Of a stretch of DNA of 64,000 bases, positions 1 through 13,309 are shown piece after piece. The notes beneath the pieces were generated by a model. That model made no database searches. It worked only from the letters and a program-made list of their open reading frames with translations, and was not told the DNA's origin. The position numbers and the translations under genes are program-made. Numbering within the stretch: the stretch's first letter is position 1; every line of letters begins with the position of its first letter. Source of the DNA: Lagopus muta (Eukaryota; Chordata; Aves; Galliformes; Phasianidae); assembly GCF_023343835.1 (NCBI RefSeq), contig NC_064439.1, forward strand, positions 41,843,508 to 41,907,507, read 5' to 3'.

Positions 1-3000
1 AAGCTTAAATTCCTATTTGAAGCAGCATCCTCCATTATGAGCAGACAGACCTGGGCTTTTGCTTCCACAGGCTCAAATTTTAATAAATCTATTTTGCTCT
101 TTCCAAAGTTGCAGAAGATGAGCGTGGGCTCAAATGTTTCTTGAAAAATGAATGGGTTAGCAAGTCACAACAACTGCAGTGTCCCTGCAGTGCCTGAAGG
201 AGTGATAGGATCAAGACGTGTCTTGATGTAAAAGCCATCATTGTGTTGGGTGATGATAAAACCACAGCACAGGCTTTGCAGCAGCTCGTGTGGTTCTGGC
301 TGCGAGGCTGAACCTGAAAGAGAGCTCTGCTGAAGCTGGTGGGGAGTGAGGAGCTGGGTAAAGCCATGCAGATGTTCCCAGTGGTCATCACGGCAGAGTT
401 GTGTCTGCCAGACATATGAAACAGATTTAAATCACCCCAAACAGCCTATGATTATCTGATCTCAGAGCAAAACTGTCTCTTCTAGGAAAGGAGAAAGCCA
501 CAGGCCCACTCAGGAACAAGTTGCATCCTTGCAAAGCTGATTTATGGCCAAGAATTGAGAATTGTTTATTAGCCCTGTGAAAGTAAACCACAATTACAGC
601 TTCAGCTCAGTTTCTGTCTCCAGGCTCCCCTCCATTTTTCAGCTGCACCAGATTTCCCAAAGCACATTCCTCAGGTGGGGCAAGGTACTTCTCAGGCTTG
701 ACTCCAGCCTATAGGTGAATATTTTTGAGAACTCTCAGCAAAATCAGCTTGGCTGTTTTTATGATATGTGGGCGTGAAGAGAAACCAGCTACTCCTATTT
801 GTTCCGGTTGCAGCTTCTCTGCCCTCATAACTCAAGAAGAGCTGACGCTAGGAAATTTGAACTCGCCTTGTTTTATAGACCTCGGTGATGAAGGAGAAAA
901 CAGTTCATGTCTGAATAAAATCAATTCAGTACTTCTAGAGTTGGGAGCAATTAGAGTTGAAGGCCAAATTCTGCTTTCAATTGCAGCAGTGCAGTCCCAC
1001 CAAAATGCCATTCTGATGGCAGATTCATCTTGGCACATCCTGTACATATTTATGAAAAAGTTTTTTTTCCCTCAAATGCTAAACAGATCGAAAGGAAGAA
1101 TGTTGGATTTATTCTGCCTGAAAGGCCCAACTCGTGCTCTGATGCCAATCTGTGAGTTGAAGTACAAATAATGTGCACTCAGCTCAGAGGAGGTATCTCA
1201 GCCATATCAGTGGGAGGCTAGCACGATGATCAGAAATACAACAATTGCAGATAATGTTCTTTATTCCCCATATCCATTTATTTCTCATATCCAATATTAC
1301 TGTTAGAAAATACACACGCTCTACCATTTCATTTTTCTCTATTTCCCTGCCTATTCCTATCTCCATCTTTCTCCCTCCCCCCTGTCCTAGAACATCTCCT
1401 CTGTCCTTCCTTCTTCCTTTCCTTCCCCACAGCAGTGCTTTCCACCTGCTATCTGCAGAGATCTCTATAATGGTCCTCCCCATTCCAGTCAGCAGTAACT
1501 GAAGACGTAATGCTGTCATTTAAGTGTCAGTTTGGGGCTTTGATATTACATGTTAGTGACATGGAGAAAGATGTACCTGGGAAAGTCTGCCTTTCTTTAG
1601 AAATGCAGAACACATGCATGGATTGTATTTGATTAAATAGAAATGTTGTGAGATCAGTCACATACATCCATTGCGTGGGTTTGAGCCAGCCTTTGGTATG
1701 GGGTTTTCATTAGGGAAACATTGTTTCTGTCAAGCTGAGGCCTCAAATGAAATGCCACAAAGTTTCACCAATGGAGCCCTTTGGTAAATTGCCCCTGTAT
1801 CCTGGGATGATAAGCTGCAAATGGTTAAAAGGAATAGACATGCTAAAACTTCTTCTATCTGTAGCATATTTACAGAGAGTGGATTTTTCCAGTCCCTGCC
1901 CATTTTGGGATTGTCGTGTGCTGTATCAGGTGAGCTTAGGAAAGCTTTTCTCTGCCATCCCTTGCAGCAGTGTTCTGCTCAGCCAGCAGCAGGGTTTAGC
2001 TCAGGTTGGTGCATCAACATAGAGTCTCATCCATTCTGTTCCAGATTATTTTGCTTCTTGTTAACCGGTCAGAGCACTTGACCGAGCCAAGCCTCAGTCA
2101 TTGTGAGGTACGTTTGGAGGTAAGTAAATCTGATTGTGGCTTCACTTTGAATGAGCAGTCATCCTTTTAAATGTCTTCTGTCTTCATAAGCTGTATACCG
2201 TGCTTACTCAGTATGAGATTTTGCTGTAGGTCTGGATCATGCTGCATCCTATGAGACAGTTTGGCCCGGGGTCTTTTACAGTTTTAACAAGTAGTCTTGC
2301 AAATCTGGATTTATATCTGCTGTCCCAAAGGAGAGTGCAATGCTTGGACATTTCAGACCATCTCAGCGTGCTCCACCTGATTCTTGGGACTGTCTTTCTT
2401 GTGCAGACAGCATCAATAGTTTTTTCTAACTTTTGACTGTTGAAAGATCTTAATGTGCTTACTGGAAGAGGGGCTTGGATCTAAACTATGAAAGACAACA
2501 TTTTTTTTCCAGTCTGTTTATTAATAACAAAAGTGAAGTATCAAAGTATCACATATAATGTGTATGTTGATAAAAATAACACAGATGTGCCCAGCCTTTT
2601 TCCCCCACAACTGCTGCTGTCACCTGCCTGTGCCTGTGAGTACGCAGGAGGGATGGATTGTCAATCCAGAGATTTCTTCTTTGGACAAGAAGACTCTTCA
2701 GCGTAATCATATCCACCTCACTGAAAGAAATGTAAATGTACACCGTCAGGCATTTGTTAAGAACGGCATTTGCGTAATCCCCATCAGCATCAATTATTCT
2801 GTGGAGGTTGAGTTTGATCAGATTCATTGCTGACAATGAATGGGTGACTCTTTTTTTTAAATTGAGATTACAATTGGTTATTTTGTCCTGTCATCTAAAA
2901 ATATTATTCAGCTTCTCCCTTCCCCTATCTCTTCCCTTTCCTCTTTCTCCTTGCAATCAGTGTGTTTGTTCAAGGCTGGTAGCTCAACAGTAGGGCAGAG

Positions 3001-5939
3001 CACGTTCTGACGTGATCCCATTAATGACCTGTGCTGCAGTTGTTAGGCTGGAGCTCCAAAGGGGTTGCTCTGCACTTCTGACTTTGAGTTGTAAAAATAT
3101 CATCCAACAATGAAGTGCTCTTGGCCTTGCAACTTTCCAGCTACAGAGCCAGCCCCAGGATGGCTCCATGTTGTCTGTGCTTTTTGGGTTTCATAGGGCC
3201 AAACGACTCATTGAGCTAAGGGTCTGATCTTTTGCTCTCAGTTGCATGTGAGATGGCCAAATTTGGGTTGCCTGTGCCAGAAATCCAAAAGGATGGGTCA
3301 GATCGAATCCCACAAATCATGCTGCAAGAAAAGGCAAACGATCTTCTTCCATCCACCCATTCATCCCTGTGTGACTGGAGAGCAATGATCCATTGACTCT
3401 TGACTTCAGTCTTTAGTGGAAAAGCTAGTGCATTGTGGAGTTAAAAGCCTACGTTGAGTCACACAGGACAAATTTTAGCATGTTGTAGAAGAAGATACTG
3501 ACCTTTATTAAAATTTGAAGGATTTTAAAGACTAATTTCTGTAGCAGCATGCTGGTGTCATCCCTGCTAGGATCTCAGGGTGGTTCTTCTCTCAGGCTGC
3601 TATTTGGGCTGCATGGCAGCAAGTAGGAAAAACTTGTGTGTTGAGTGTAGCCCAAAGCTTGATCTACCCTCTTCCTGCCCAGGCCATTACTGTTCTGGAC
3701 CCATCAAGGGAGTGAGATTTAAAACATTTCCCTTTCATGCAGAAATGAAGCAGAGCAGCTGTCTCCACCGTGACTCAGTCTCTCCTTGGGCACGTCTTTC
3801 TTGCAGCCATTCCAAGAACCCAGAAGTATGGCTTTCCAGCAACGCCCTTTCTCCTTCATCCATGTCTCTGTCCACACAGGCATCAAGGTCTGGGATAGAT
3901 GATGAGACAGAGATGTTAGGACAGTTCAGTGCTGCATGTACAATCCTCTTGGATCACAGGGGTTTTAGGGAGGGAGCAGTAAGAAACCAGAGGAAAGCCC
4001 TTGCTCAAGTTAAAGCTTAGCATCACTTGTTTTGGTTTCCAACAATTCCTTGTAATGTTTCATTTTAAAAAACATATACATTTATTTTGTTTCTGGAGAT
4101 CATTTTAAAAATAGCTCCCAAGGACTACTGTCATCATACACGGCCTTCAATCATGCTCTGCAGAGAGCGGCTGTTCCGTGCAGAAAGGCTCTTTATGCTC
4201 AGCTGCTCCTGTGCTCCAGTGAGCACACAGATGATGTACACTTCTTCTGCTTCAGATTAGGGCTGAGTCTTGCACTGCTCCTTCTCCTGTTTCTGGAAAT
4301 ATATCACAGCTGGACCGACTCCAAACCTGGAAAGTTTTAGCTCCATTAAATAATTACTGTGGCAGTTATTTGTCCCTTAAAAACCACAGGCTTATTCTGG
4401 AACCGTAATTTTGGTCTGTGCCTGAAGTACATTCAATCCTTGCACCATCCCTTCAGTCCTTTCTAAGCTATTCTACATGCATTTTTAACACGCGCCAAAG
4501 ATTTTACACATAAAAAAGAGAAAGTTTGGAAGCAGCCCTGAGTGAGTTAGGTAATATGATGCAGATTCAAGGAATAAGTCTGGATTCCCTTTTTCCTCTA
4601 CATGTCTGTGCCACGTAGCTTGGAATCTCAGCCTCTGCCTTCGACACATGCATGGTATAGCTAGAGCTTCTTTCTACAGATACGCTGAAAAAAAAACCCA
4701 AACAACCAGGAGTCAAGCTTGAACTCAGTGCAAAGAGTTTTTGAATGCACTTATTTACTAAAAGCAAATATTAATTTGACTGAGGAAATTAAAAATATGT
4801 CAGAAAAAAAATGATAGAGGGCCCAAGGCGCTGCTGATAAATATGAAACATTTGCATCTTGCTAAATGTATTTTTTTCATAATTACTGGTATATGGATCT
4901 GTATTGTTCAGAGCCCTAACAGTGAACCTCCTGTGATGGATGCACAATAAAACAGGACTAATTGGGAGCATTAATTTAGGCAGAGGCATAACTTGACGCA
5001 GAGCTCTAAGGAAGAGATCCTTTATACTGCCTTAGCAAGCACGATGTGTTTGCCTGCAGTTTGCAAGCTTGGATCACACCACCTTCACAAATCGTTGCAA
5101 ACTGCTACTATGTCTCTTTTTTTCCTCCTCTGTTTTTGTTTTATTTTCCCACTGATAAATATCTCAGACCCAAGGTCATCTTAAGGAAATAGCTGTAATG
5201 CAATAGTAACGTTGCTGTAGGTGCTGCCTTGTTTCTGGCAATGTAACTGACAGTGAATGAGAATGCAGGAACAGCTCCCGGCAGGGACACCTTTGAATAA
5301 ATATACAGTAAATAAGCCCAGCAGAACGGCGGAGCAATGCATCTGCATGCAGTACATCCCTTCAACAATGCGTGCTCTATGCCTGTAACAGCACAGGAGC
5401 TAAGTAAATTGATGGCAGATAATTGTGTGCAGTGTGGTACATTGGCTAAACACCGTCCTGTGAACAGTGACAAATACGCAGCTGTGCTCTTTGTTTTGAT
5501 ACAGGAATGTGAGAATAGGCTTCAAGGTTGCCCAGAAAATGATCATTTTATGTTTTGACTCCATTTTCAGTCAACATTACCTGCACATTTTCAAGTGGAA
5601 TGTATAGAGTTGCAATTGGCTATCCAACTCAAACTTGGATCATGTCCCCTTACTGGGCTTTTATAAGATCTCTCTTGAAAGAGAAAAATATCCCTCGCTT
5701 CACAGTCACGCCTTATTCATGTTATTTCTCTTGGCAATATGCACATTATTGAGCAACTTGTCATGAATGAAGCGCAGGAAAAGTAAAACTTGGTACAAAG
5801 TGACGAGCACCTTGAGAACTCACTACGAATTGCAGCCATTGCCATCAAATCAGACTGGCACATCAGTTTCACAAAAATGAGGTCAAACATCCTGCTAGTT
5901 TTATGGTTCTGTTGCTCTGTACTGTATATATTTTACAAG

Positions 5940-6148
5940 AGCTGCTCCGAAAGTAAAGCCTGCTATTTTATTATGTTGTTCTGCAACATCAGAGGCCAGT
6001 ATTGGTGGTATGGCAATAGGGGCTGAAACCTTCCCACCAGTATTCCATTACATGTTGTTGCCATGTGACAGATGGCAGCAGAGGAGCAGTATGACAGAAT
6101 GGTGTCTGACATGGAAGAACATATGAAGCAAAGTGTTGGAACTCACAC
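5940..6148 (+). mobile_element. Mariner-type DNA transposon fragment (Galluhop-like 5' end)
   Basis: The stretch beginning GCTGCTCCGAAAGTAAAGCC, followed by an AT-rich run and the phrase ACAGATGGCAGCAGAGGAGC, resembles the 5' end of the bird mariner Galluhop (Mariner1_GG) as I remember it. It covers the terminal inverted repeat, the 5' leader and the start of the transposase region (around GACATGGAAGAACATATGAA). Only about 200 bp remain, so it is inactive. It stops where a CR1 fragment of opposite type begins at about 6149. The exact ends are uncertain by roughly 15 bases. Confidence 0.6.
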
Positions 6149-6335
6149 CTTTGTTGCCCTTCTCTGGACACGTTCCAGGGCCTCCATGTCCTTCTTGTAG
6201 TGAGGGGCCCAAATTGAACACAGCACTTGAGGTGTGGCCTCACCAGAGCTGAGTACAGAGGGGCAATCACCTCCCTGCTCCTGCTGGCTGCACTGTTTCT
6301 GATACAAGCCAGATGATAACTTGTTTTTTAACATT
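6149..6335 (-). mobile_element. CR1 LINE fragment (internal 3' region)
   Basis: The sequence has the reverse-complement phrases typical of avian CR1 3' regions: TTGCCCTTCTCTGGACACGT, then CTCCATGTCCTTCTTGTAGT, a gap of GAGGGGCCCAAATTG type, and GAGTACAGAGGGGCAATCAC. It is truncated at both ends and lacks the terminal ATTCTATGA-type repeats. It directly abuts the mariner fragment on its left. Confidence 0.8.
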
Positions 6336-7318
6336 CCTGGAGCAAGCAACTCCTTTCTGTATTTTTGATATGAAAAGTACTGGAGTCCTGTTTAAATATT
6401 CTGCTTGACTGAAACATAGATTTCCAACAAATCACATGAAGGAAGCAGTGAAGCAGCCAGATAGTGGTGGTGCTGATGGCTTCCTGTCGGAATGGTTGGG
6501 ATGGCTGGGACTGCTGCCTGTGGCCACCAGCACTGTAGCTGGGAGAGAACAAAACCTGATCCCCTCTGCTCCTCTGTCTGCACATTCCAGTTATTAATTG
6601 CTGTTAGTCTTTACAGTTTCCTGTTTCTCCTTTGGAGACATTGGTCTTCAGCTGCCAGTCATATTTTATCTTTGCTGTTTCCTTTAGTTTTCCTGTGTTC
6701 TCCTCTCAGAGTCATTTACATGCTGAATAATGTGACTCATTGTGGCGTGGTTGTCCTGATTTACACCACTGTAGCAGAAGCCACCATTTTTCCCACTGGG
6801 GTTTCCTGACACTGCTATCGATGGCCCTCTAATTGGTCCCTCAAGCACGCCTGCCTTTATTTATTTCCGTCTAGTCCTTTCAACTCGGATCGAATGGGGC
6901 TGAAACTCAGCACTTTACTTTAAAATTATGTCCTCTGTACAATGCTTCTTGATATTCCTTCTCTGTGTCCTGACCTTTAGTGAAGCTGTTGCTAATATAT
7001 TCTCTTAGCCACGGTAGTTAATGTTAATGCAAAGACTGATGTCCTCCTGCAGCTTCCATGCAGATATGCCACGCTGAGCACCCTGGCTCCAAACAGGATC
7101 TCTTCCATGTGTTTCCCTTTACTCCAGGAATCATTGTACTGCTCCAGTGCAGTGACAGCTGGGGATGCTTAAAACAAGAGGGAGAAAAGGGAAAATGTAA
7201 TAAGTGCAAAGTGTAACAAGACACTTCTGTCAGCATTATCATTACATTTCATGGGATTGTAACATCTGACTGCCATTCTGCTCCTCCAGCACGTGTCTGC
7301 AGAGAACCCAGAGCAGTG

Positions 7319-7382
7319 TCTAATTGTAGCTCATCCACAACGCTCCAACATCTAATTGTAGCTCATCCACAACGCTCCAACA
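7319..7382. repeat. Perfect 32-bp tandem duplication
   Basis: Two identical head-to-tail copies of a 32-base unit (7319-7350 and 7351-7382), each starting TCTAATTGTAGC and ending CGCTCCAACA. The absence of differences suggests a recent or polymorphic duplication. It lies in presumed intron. Confidence 0.9.
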
Positions 7383-7815
7383 TAAAGTTCACAACTGGTC
7401 ACAGTTCTGCTGTGCCCCAGCTTCAAGGTTACGTTTTGTGTATTAATAAATTAAGTTCAGACCAAAAGAAAGCCTGCTTCAGAGAGGGATAAGCAGCAGA
7501 AACATGTTATTAGCTATGGCAGGGATGAATTTGTCTTTCCAAATGCATCACTTGGTACAATTACACTTACATCTTTTTGGAAGACACAGCACATAGTTGG
7601 GTTTAAAATTTGTTCCTGATGTGTCAGGAAACCTCCAGTCTCCCCTGGGAGCACATCAGTTGTACAAAGGACAGTGCAGTGAGGCCAGCTGCTGCTGCTG
7701 AGGCAGACACTGAAACCACTCAAAATTGGAGCTTCTCATTGCATAGCATTTCTGTTCTCCTACTGGGATGTCATGTAGTGCACTGCCTCTGGCTGCAGCC
7801 AAGCAGCCATGTAAA

Positions 7816-7960
7816 ATCATAGAATCACAGAATCATAGAATCACAGAATGACTTGGGTTAGAGGGGAAGCCTATGGAAAGGGCTGCCACCCACTGGATCA
7901 GGCTGTCCAGGGCCCCATCCAGCCTGGCCTTGAATGCCTCAAAAGATGGGGCCAGAAAGC
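7816..7960 (-). mobile_element. CR1 LINE 3' end
   Basis: It starts with several copies of the CR1 terminal octamer in reverse complement (ATAGAATCACAGAATCATAG), followed by GACTTGGGTTAG, the CCACTGGATCAGGCTG segment and GGCCCCATCCAGCCTGGCCT. This is the last part of a CR1 element lying on the minus strand, 5'-truncated in the usual way. The inner boundary is approximate. Confidence 0.88.
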
Positions 7961-10900
7961 TCTCAGTTATCACAGGGGAAGGTGAGATAAGGTGTCACCT
8001 TATTGATGTTGGTGCATCCTGTCACCAACAACACAACAGGTTAGGGAAACAGGAGTCAGGGCTGGATGAGCAGCCAGGCTGAGCTCCCAAAGAATCCCGA
8101 AATGGCCATGTGCTGACAGGACGAGACAGCAAAGCTGATGCCTGTAATCTCTTCACAAGGGCTGGTGCGTGAATAATCAGAAGGTTTAGGGCTGTCAGTA
8201 CAATTTCCTTCCAAAATAAAACCAGGTGCAGAGTTGATGGCATTTCAGGAGTGGGTGGAGTAGATTCTTTTCTGTATATAGAGGCAGGGTTAGCCAGAAA
8301 GAAGGAAAGAGACAAATAAAATAGGGAACTTGTAAAGTACTGTGTGAATAATGCTACTATAGAGCTTATGATTATTAGTAGTATTGTCTCAACAGTGATT
8401 CTGTGTCGTTGGTTCAAAGAAAGATGTGACAGCACCTCCTGTCCCATGTGAGGCAGGGTGAAACTCCAATGACTGAAGTCCACTGTGAACACTTAAACAA
8501 GGGCTCAAGGAAAGGTTTTCATGTTTAAAATTTTATCCATATGTATTATCTCTTCAGTACACACTTCATGCAAGTACCCCTGTAAGAACAGAAAATCACT
8601 TGAAAATCAGTGATTTTACTTGTCTCTGATTTGTAAAGTCTTTGTAACCTTCATTGACTGCAAAAGGTGTTTTGGACATGCAGTGTGTGCAGATGGAAAG
8701 GCAAGACCAAAGCATGCTCAAAATAACATACAGAAGTAATACACAGATATTGGTAGTGGAATTCTTTAAAATGGCCAGTGTGCATGTAAAAAGTGCCATC
8801 CACATGGAAGGCTGAAACATTGCTCTGCATTGTGTAACAGCATTTGTGCTGAGCAGGGAGTATGAGTTGCAGAAATGAGTTGACAGAGCATATTTTTTGA
8901 AGTGAGGTCCTTATTGCAACGTCATTCATATTTCTAGTAGAATTACTAATCCTCTGACTAATCGAGTAACTGTATCACCTCCTCACCCTGGTGTTCTTTG
9001 TGTATCATACTGCATATCTCCGGCTATTGAATCTCATTCAGGAGCAACGATACCGAAATACAAGCAGCAGAGTCTGCTCTTGTTAGCAGAAATTATATCC
9101 AGCAGCTGCTGTGACCTTACTTACAAGAACCTATGATTTACTGCAGCGCCTTGGACCATCATTCCTTCCCAGCCAATACCTAGCTTCAAAGGTTGGCAGA
9201 AAAAATCCATATCTCAATACCTGTATAATCTTTCAAATCACCTCATAGAACAAAACAGACCTTCCTGATCCCTGCAGTGAGCAGCTGATATTTTCAAGAA
9301 TGGAACTTGATCCCACCCTTTTCTCTGGGTACATCCTCACACTATGTACAGCCCGGCCACTCTCAGGGTTTAGACAGCACTGAGCATCACAACTCACTTT
9401 TTCTCTAGCAACCTTACATTCACCCACTCCAGAGGCTTTCCCAGCCCCTTAGAACTCAGCAGATAGCAAGGCTCTCACATTGCAGCCTTTCTGGCTGCTT
9501 TAAGTGTAATCTCACATCCACGGTCAGCCCTGGGAATTACTCACAATCACATTTTTTCCCCAAAGCTAGAAGCCTTCTCCCATACTGAAAATGCTTGACT
9601 CCCTTGATCCTGACTTGGTTTGGTTCTCACTTGCCAGGTGAAAGCATTCACAGAGGCAGTGAGTAACAGCACAAGCCCTTAGCAGGTCATTTACTCTGAA
9701 GCACAGTGTCCCTTTTCCTTAAACTGAGCAATGGTCAAAAATCAAAGTGAAGATTTCTTGCCCATAAATGTAATAGTTTATGCCCAAGTTGCTTTCTAAT
9801 TGTGTGTTACGTTCTCATAACAAATCAGTGAAGGCTCCTCATTACAAGCTTTCATTTGAGATCGAACCCAGGGATAACCAGGCACTTGGAGGTAATAATG
9901 AGTTTGAAGGGGGCATAAGTAATAAATCACCCACATTACTTTCCGTGAACAGATGAAAGGACTGAAATACCTTAAGGGGTTGTAGAAGACAGGCTGTGCA
10001 CAGCTGTAACATTCTGTCTGGCTGCAGCATCAATGTTTTTGTAACTCCAACCAGAAAACTGGAGCACAGCTTTTGCAAGTGGGGAAATAAATGTTTGCAG
10101 CATCAGAGCAAGGGGATCCACAAGTCGGGCTCTCTATTCTGCCTCCTTGCCAGATTTTATATAGCATGTTACAGTACCTGAAATCAGCCATGGAGCAAAG
10201 TTATGGGGAAAAGGGACAAAAAGAAGGAGAACCTGGTAATAAATCACATTTCCTTCAGATAGACAAGCTAAAAATGACTGTGCTGTAATGAAAGACTATC
10301 TTGAATCTAGAATGAATGTTCTTGATTGATAGGTAAGTTGGTGTAAATTAGTAAGAGCTGGTGGATCAGCCCAGAAGAAATTAGTTTGGGGAAAGACATG
10401 TCTCCTGGTGCTGGAATCAGAAGTCTGTGACTTGGTTACTTAAAACTGCAAGGATTTGGAAAGGAGTGCACACCAAGAAGCTCTGCCACACCACCAATGC
10501 TCTCCAGGTCAGCAGGCACCAACTGTGCATGCAGGGTCAGGCACAGATCATGGACAGCATGCTTCAAATGGACAGGGCTTGTCCATTTACCCTCTAGTAT
10601 GGGAAAAAGTGCTTCCTAAAGCATCACCATAGTAAGGCTCCAACCCCTGCCCTCATCCACACTTCATGCCGATGAGGTGCTGCTCTCTAAGGCTGTGTCC
10701 TGTGTAGAGAAGAAGCTGTTTATGAATGTCCAAAGTGGTAAGACTTCCTCTGCTGGAAAGTATCACAATACATAGACTGTGTTTTACCTTTTCAGACACC
10801 ACTTTTATTTAATCCCTTTATTTTTCTGAACAAATCCTCTTTTTGCTTCATGATGATGCCATCTAAGTAGATAGAGGGACATGGGGTGGGATTAATTTCA

Positions 10901-13309
10901 CCTAACATTCATCATCTGGAAGGTGGATATTTAGTTAAGGTTTATCATCTCCTATAGGACCCCTTTTCATCAGGGTAAGAGAGAGCACCTCTAGGGTGCA
11001 GGTCAACCTGTGGCAGCTCAGAGATACTTCATGATGAGGTGAATTGCCTGCCAGAGCCACGGCTACCTCAGGCATCTAACTTTGGCATAGTGAGGTTACT
11101 CACTGCTTTGGGAAGCTGTCAGAAACCATTGCTAAGATGGCTCTAAATCCTCTTTTCCCCCTTTTTATTGCTGGTTGTGAAATGGATACCCTTTCTTGAG
11201 TCAGCATCCATGACATCAACTACATCCTCTCTTTGGCAAGATCCTATTTTAAGCTTTTCATCAGAGGCCTTGGCTATTTGTGTCATTGTCAAAACTCTTC
11301 AGAAGGTCCGGTGACATTGATAGTAGGTCTCTCAGAAGCCAGAGGTTCTGCAGCAACATAAATAGGATCAGCAGCACTAAGTGCAGGTGAAAGAGAAGCC
11401 AGCTGCACATCCTTTCTGTCTCCCTTGGCAACAGCATCCTGCCAACAAAAACTGCTGCCAAGCAAAGGCTGCAAAGGAAGGGATGTACATTTGCAAAGCT
11501 GGGGCTGGACAAGCTTTGTGTGAAGGGGAAGCTGTCAGAGTGGGAAAGACCTGTGTGCTTTTAACATTATTTTCGATTTGTTCTGTGTGGTTTTGGACAA
11601 GGGAATGCACAGGGCGCCTGTCCTTGTGAGCAGTTTTCATGTGAAATTCCAAATGACAATCTGCAATTTTGAGCCATATGTTTCCATCCATGACAACACA
11701 CAGGGAAGAAGTCTGTGCTGAGTTACTGCTTACAGATGTGGCAAATCCTCCAGCAAAGGTTAAAATACATGGCACGGCTCTCCTGTTACACCAGCTGCAG
11801 CTTCATGCTCAATCATTGTTTCAGCAGCAAGCTCTTAATAACCCTGAGTTCCAGAAACTGCTAAACAAGCTGATATTTGTAAAGAGAATTTTTTCTATAA
11901 TGCACTGAGTATCTTTATTTAGAGGAACCTTCAGACTGGCAGCCTTAGGGATGAAAAGTGAACTGCAAATGGCAGGGAGAAAAGGAATGTCAGCACAAGA
12001 GCACAGAAATGCAAAGCAGATCTGAGATTAATGTTTGTACTCCATCACTGCACATCCTCCATGAAATAATTGTGGTTGTGAAAATACTCTGTGTAAATAG
12101 GGGAAAAATACACTTGTGATATGGTATACACACCTGCCCAGACTTCCTCGTAGGGACTGTATGCTCCTAAAGTCACCGCTGGGGTCACACTCTGAGGTCC
12201 TGTTGCTGTTGGCGCTGCCAAACCTCAAACCCGTTGTCGTGGTGTCACTCCTTTGTGAACCCATATGATAAGAGAGAAGGGAGAACTGGCTTTGCTCAGT
12301 AGCAAAATATTAGGGACAAATTCTGTGAGGTCCCATGTAACAAATTGCTTGGGCTGTTTGAGTGTGATGGGGACTTTGAATCAAAGACTGAGGAGCAGGG
12401 ATTACTGGGGGATTTCCAGCAGCCCCCAACTTGTTGCACTCAGCATTTGCCCATGCCTTCTCAGGAATTTGGATGAACAGGGCACATTTCTGTGTTCTTT
12501 GGGCTGTGTGTAATTCCAGACAGTCAGCTGTGCCAGAGCAGAAGGTGGGCAGGATTATGACTTTAAGAATCACAGGATTTGTGGACTTATTTGATAGGTA
12601 CAAAGTAGAAACTACCCATTCATCACTGAGGAATGGAAATATCATAAAATATAGAACATGTATTTTGATGGCAAAGAAGGAGAGAAGAGGATCCCTATTT
12701 CATTCCACGTATTTTCCTCTGACAGGATTATTAATACCATTAGGGAGAATTGAACGGAGTGGAAAATCTGGTGGGGGTGCAGAAGCAGGAGGTGGATCTG
12801 TAAATCCATCCAGACACAAAAAGCTCACTGCTGCACTGGAGGGAGGGCACTCTGCCTCGAAAGAGGGAAGGAGCAGTCTCACAAGGACGTGCAGCTGGGG
12901 TGCTTGTTGCTGTTTTGTTCCCAGAGAACGAGAACTGCCAGCAATCCTCTGGCGTCTGAATAGACCCGTGTCAGACAAACTGTATCTGGACTTGATGGGG
13001 AACCAAGCTGGAATACCAAGCAGCCCTTCGATCTGCTTGCAGAGAGAGGGGGACTGGCTCCGTAAGTGATCTTTGCAGTTCCAAAGGTACTCATAAAGGA
13101 GCGAGCTCTATCGCTGCACAGCCCTGCAAGACACGCCTGCCTGGGCTGTCTCTGTCCTCATTCCTCCAAACCAGTTCCAACAATAACAGCAACTCCTGCC
13201 TGCAGCTGCCTCGTTAGGGAGAAGATGTATTTTTCCTTTCTCTACTGAGCGATGAAGCTTCCAAATCTGTGTGATGTGAGAAGGTGAGGATGTCTGCTGA
13301 CAAGTCCAA

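Noticed and set aside
3580-4020. 146-codon open frame on the plus strand
   Set aside because: No domain, signal or family likeness; no splice context that links it to TMEM108.
7816-7860. Short regular repeats resembling a CRISPR-like array
   Set aside because: They are the terminal octamer copies of a CR1 element.
8022-8492. 156-codon minus-strand frame with hydrophobic stretches
   Set aside because: AT-rich chance frame next to a CR1 fragment; no homologue recognised.
12431-13069. 212-codon open frame on the plus strand
   Set aside because: Composition is not protein-like, no recognisable domain, and it lies in presumed intron. Only its 3' donor was kept as a finding.
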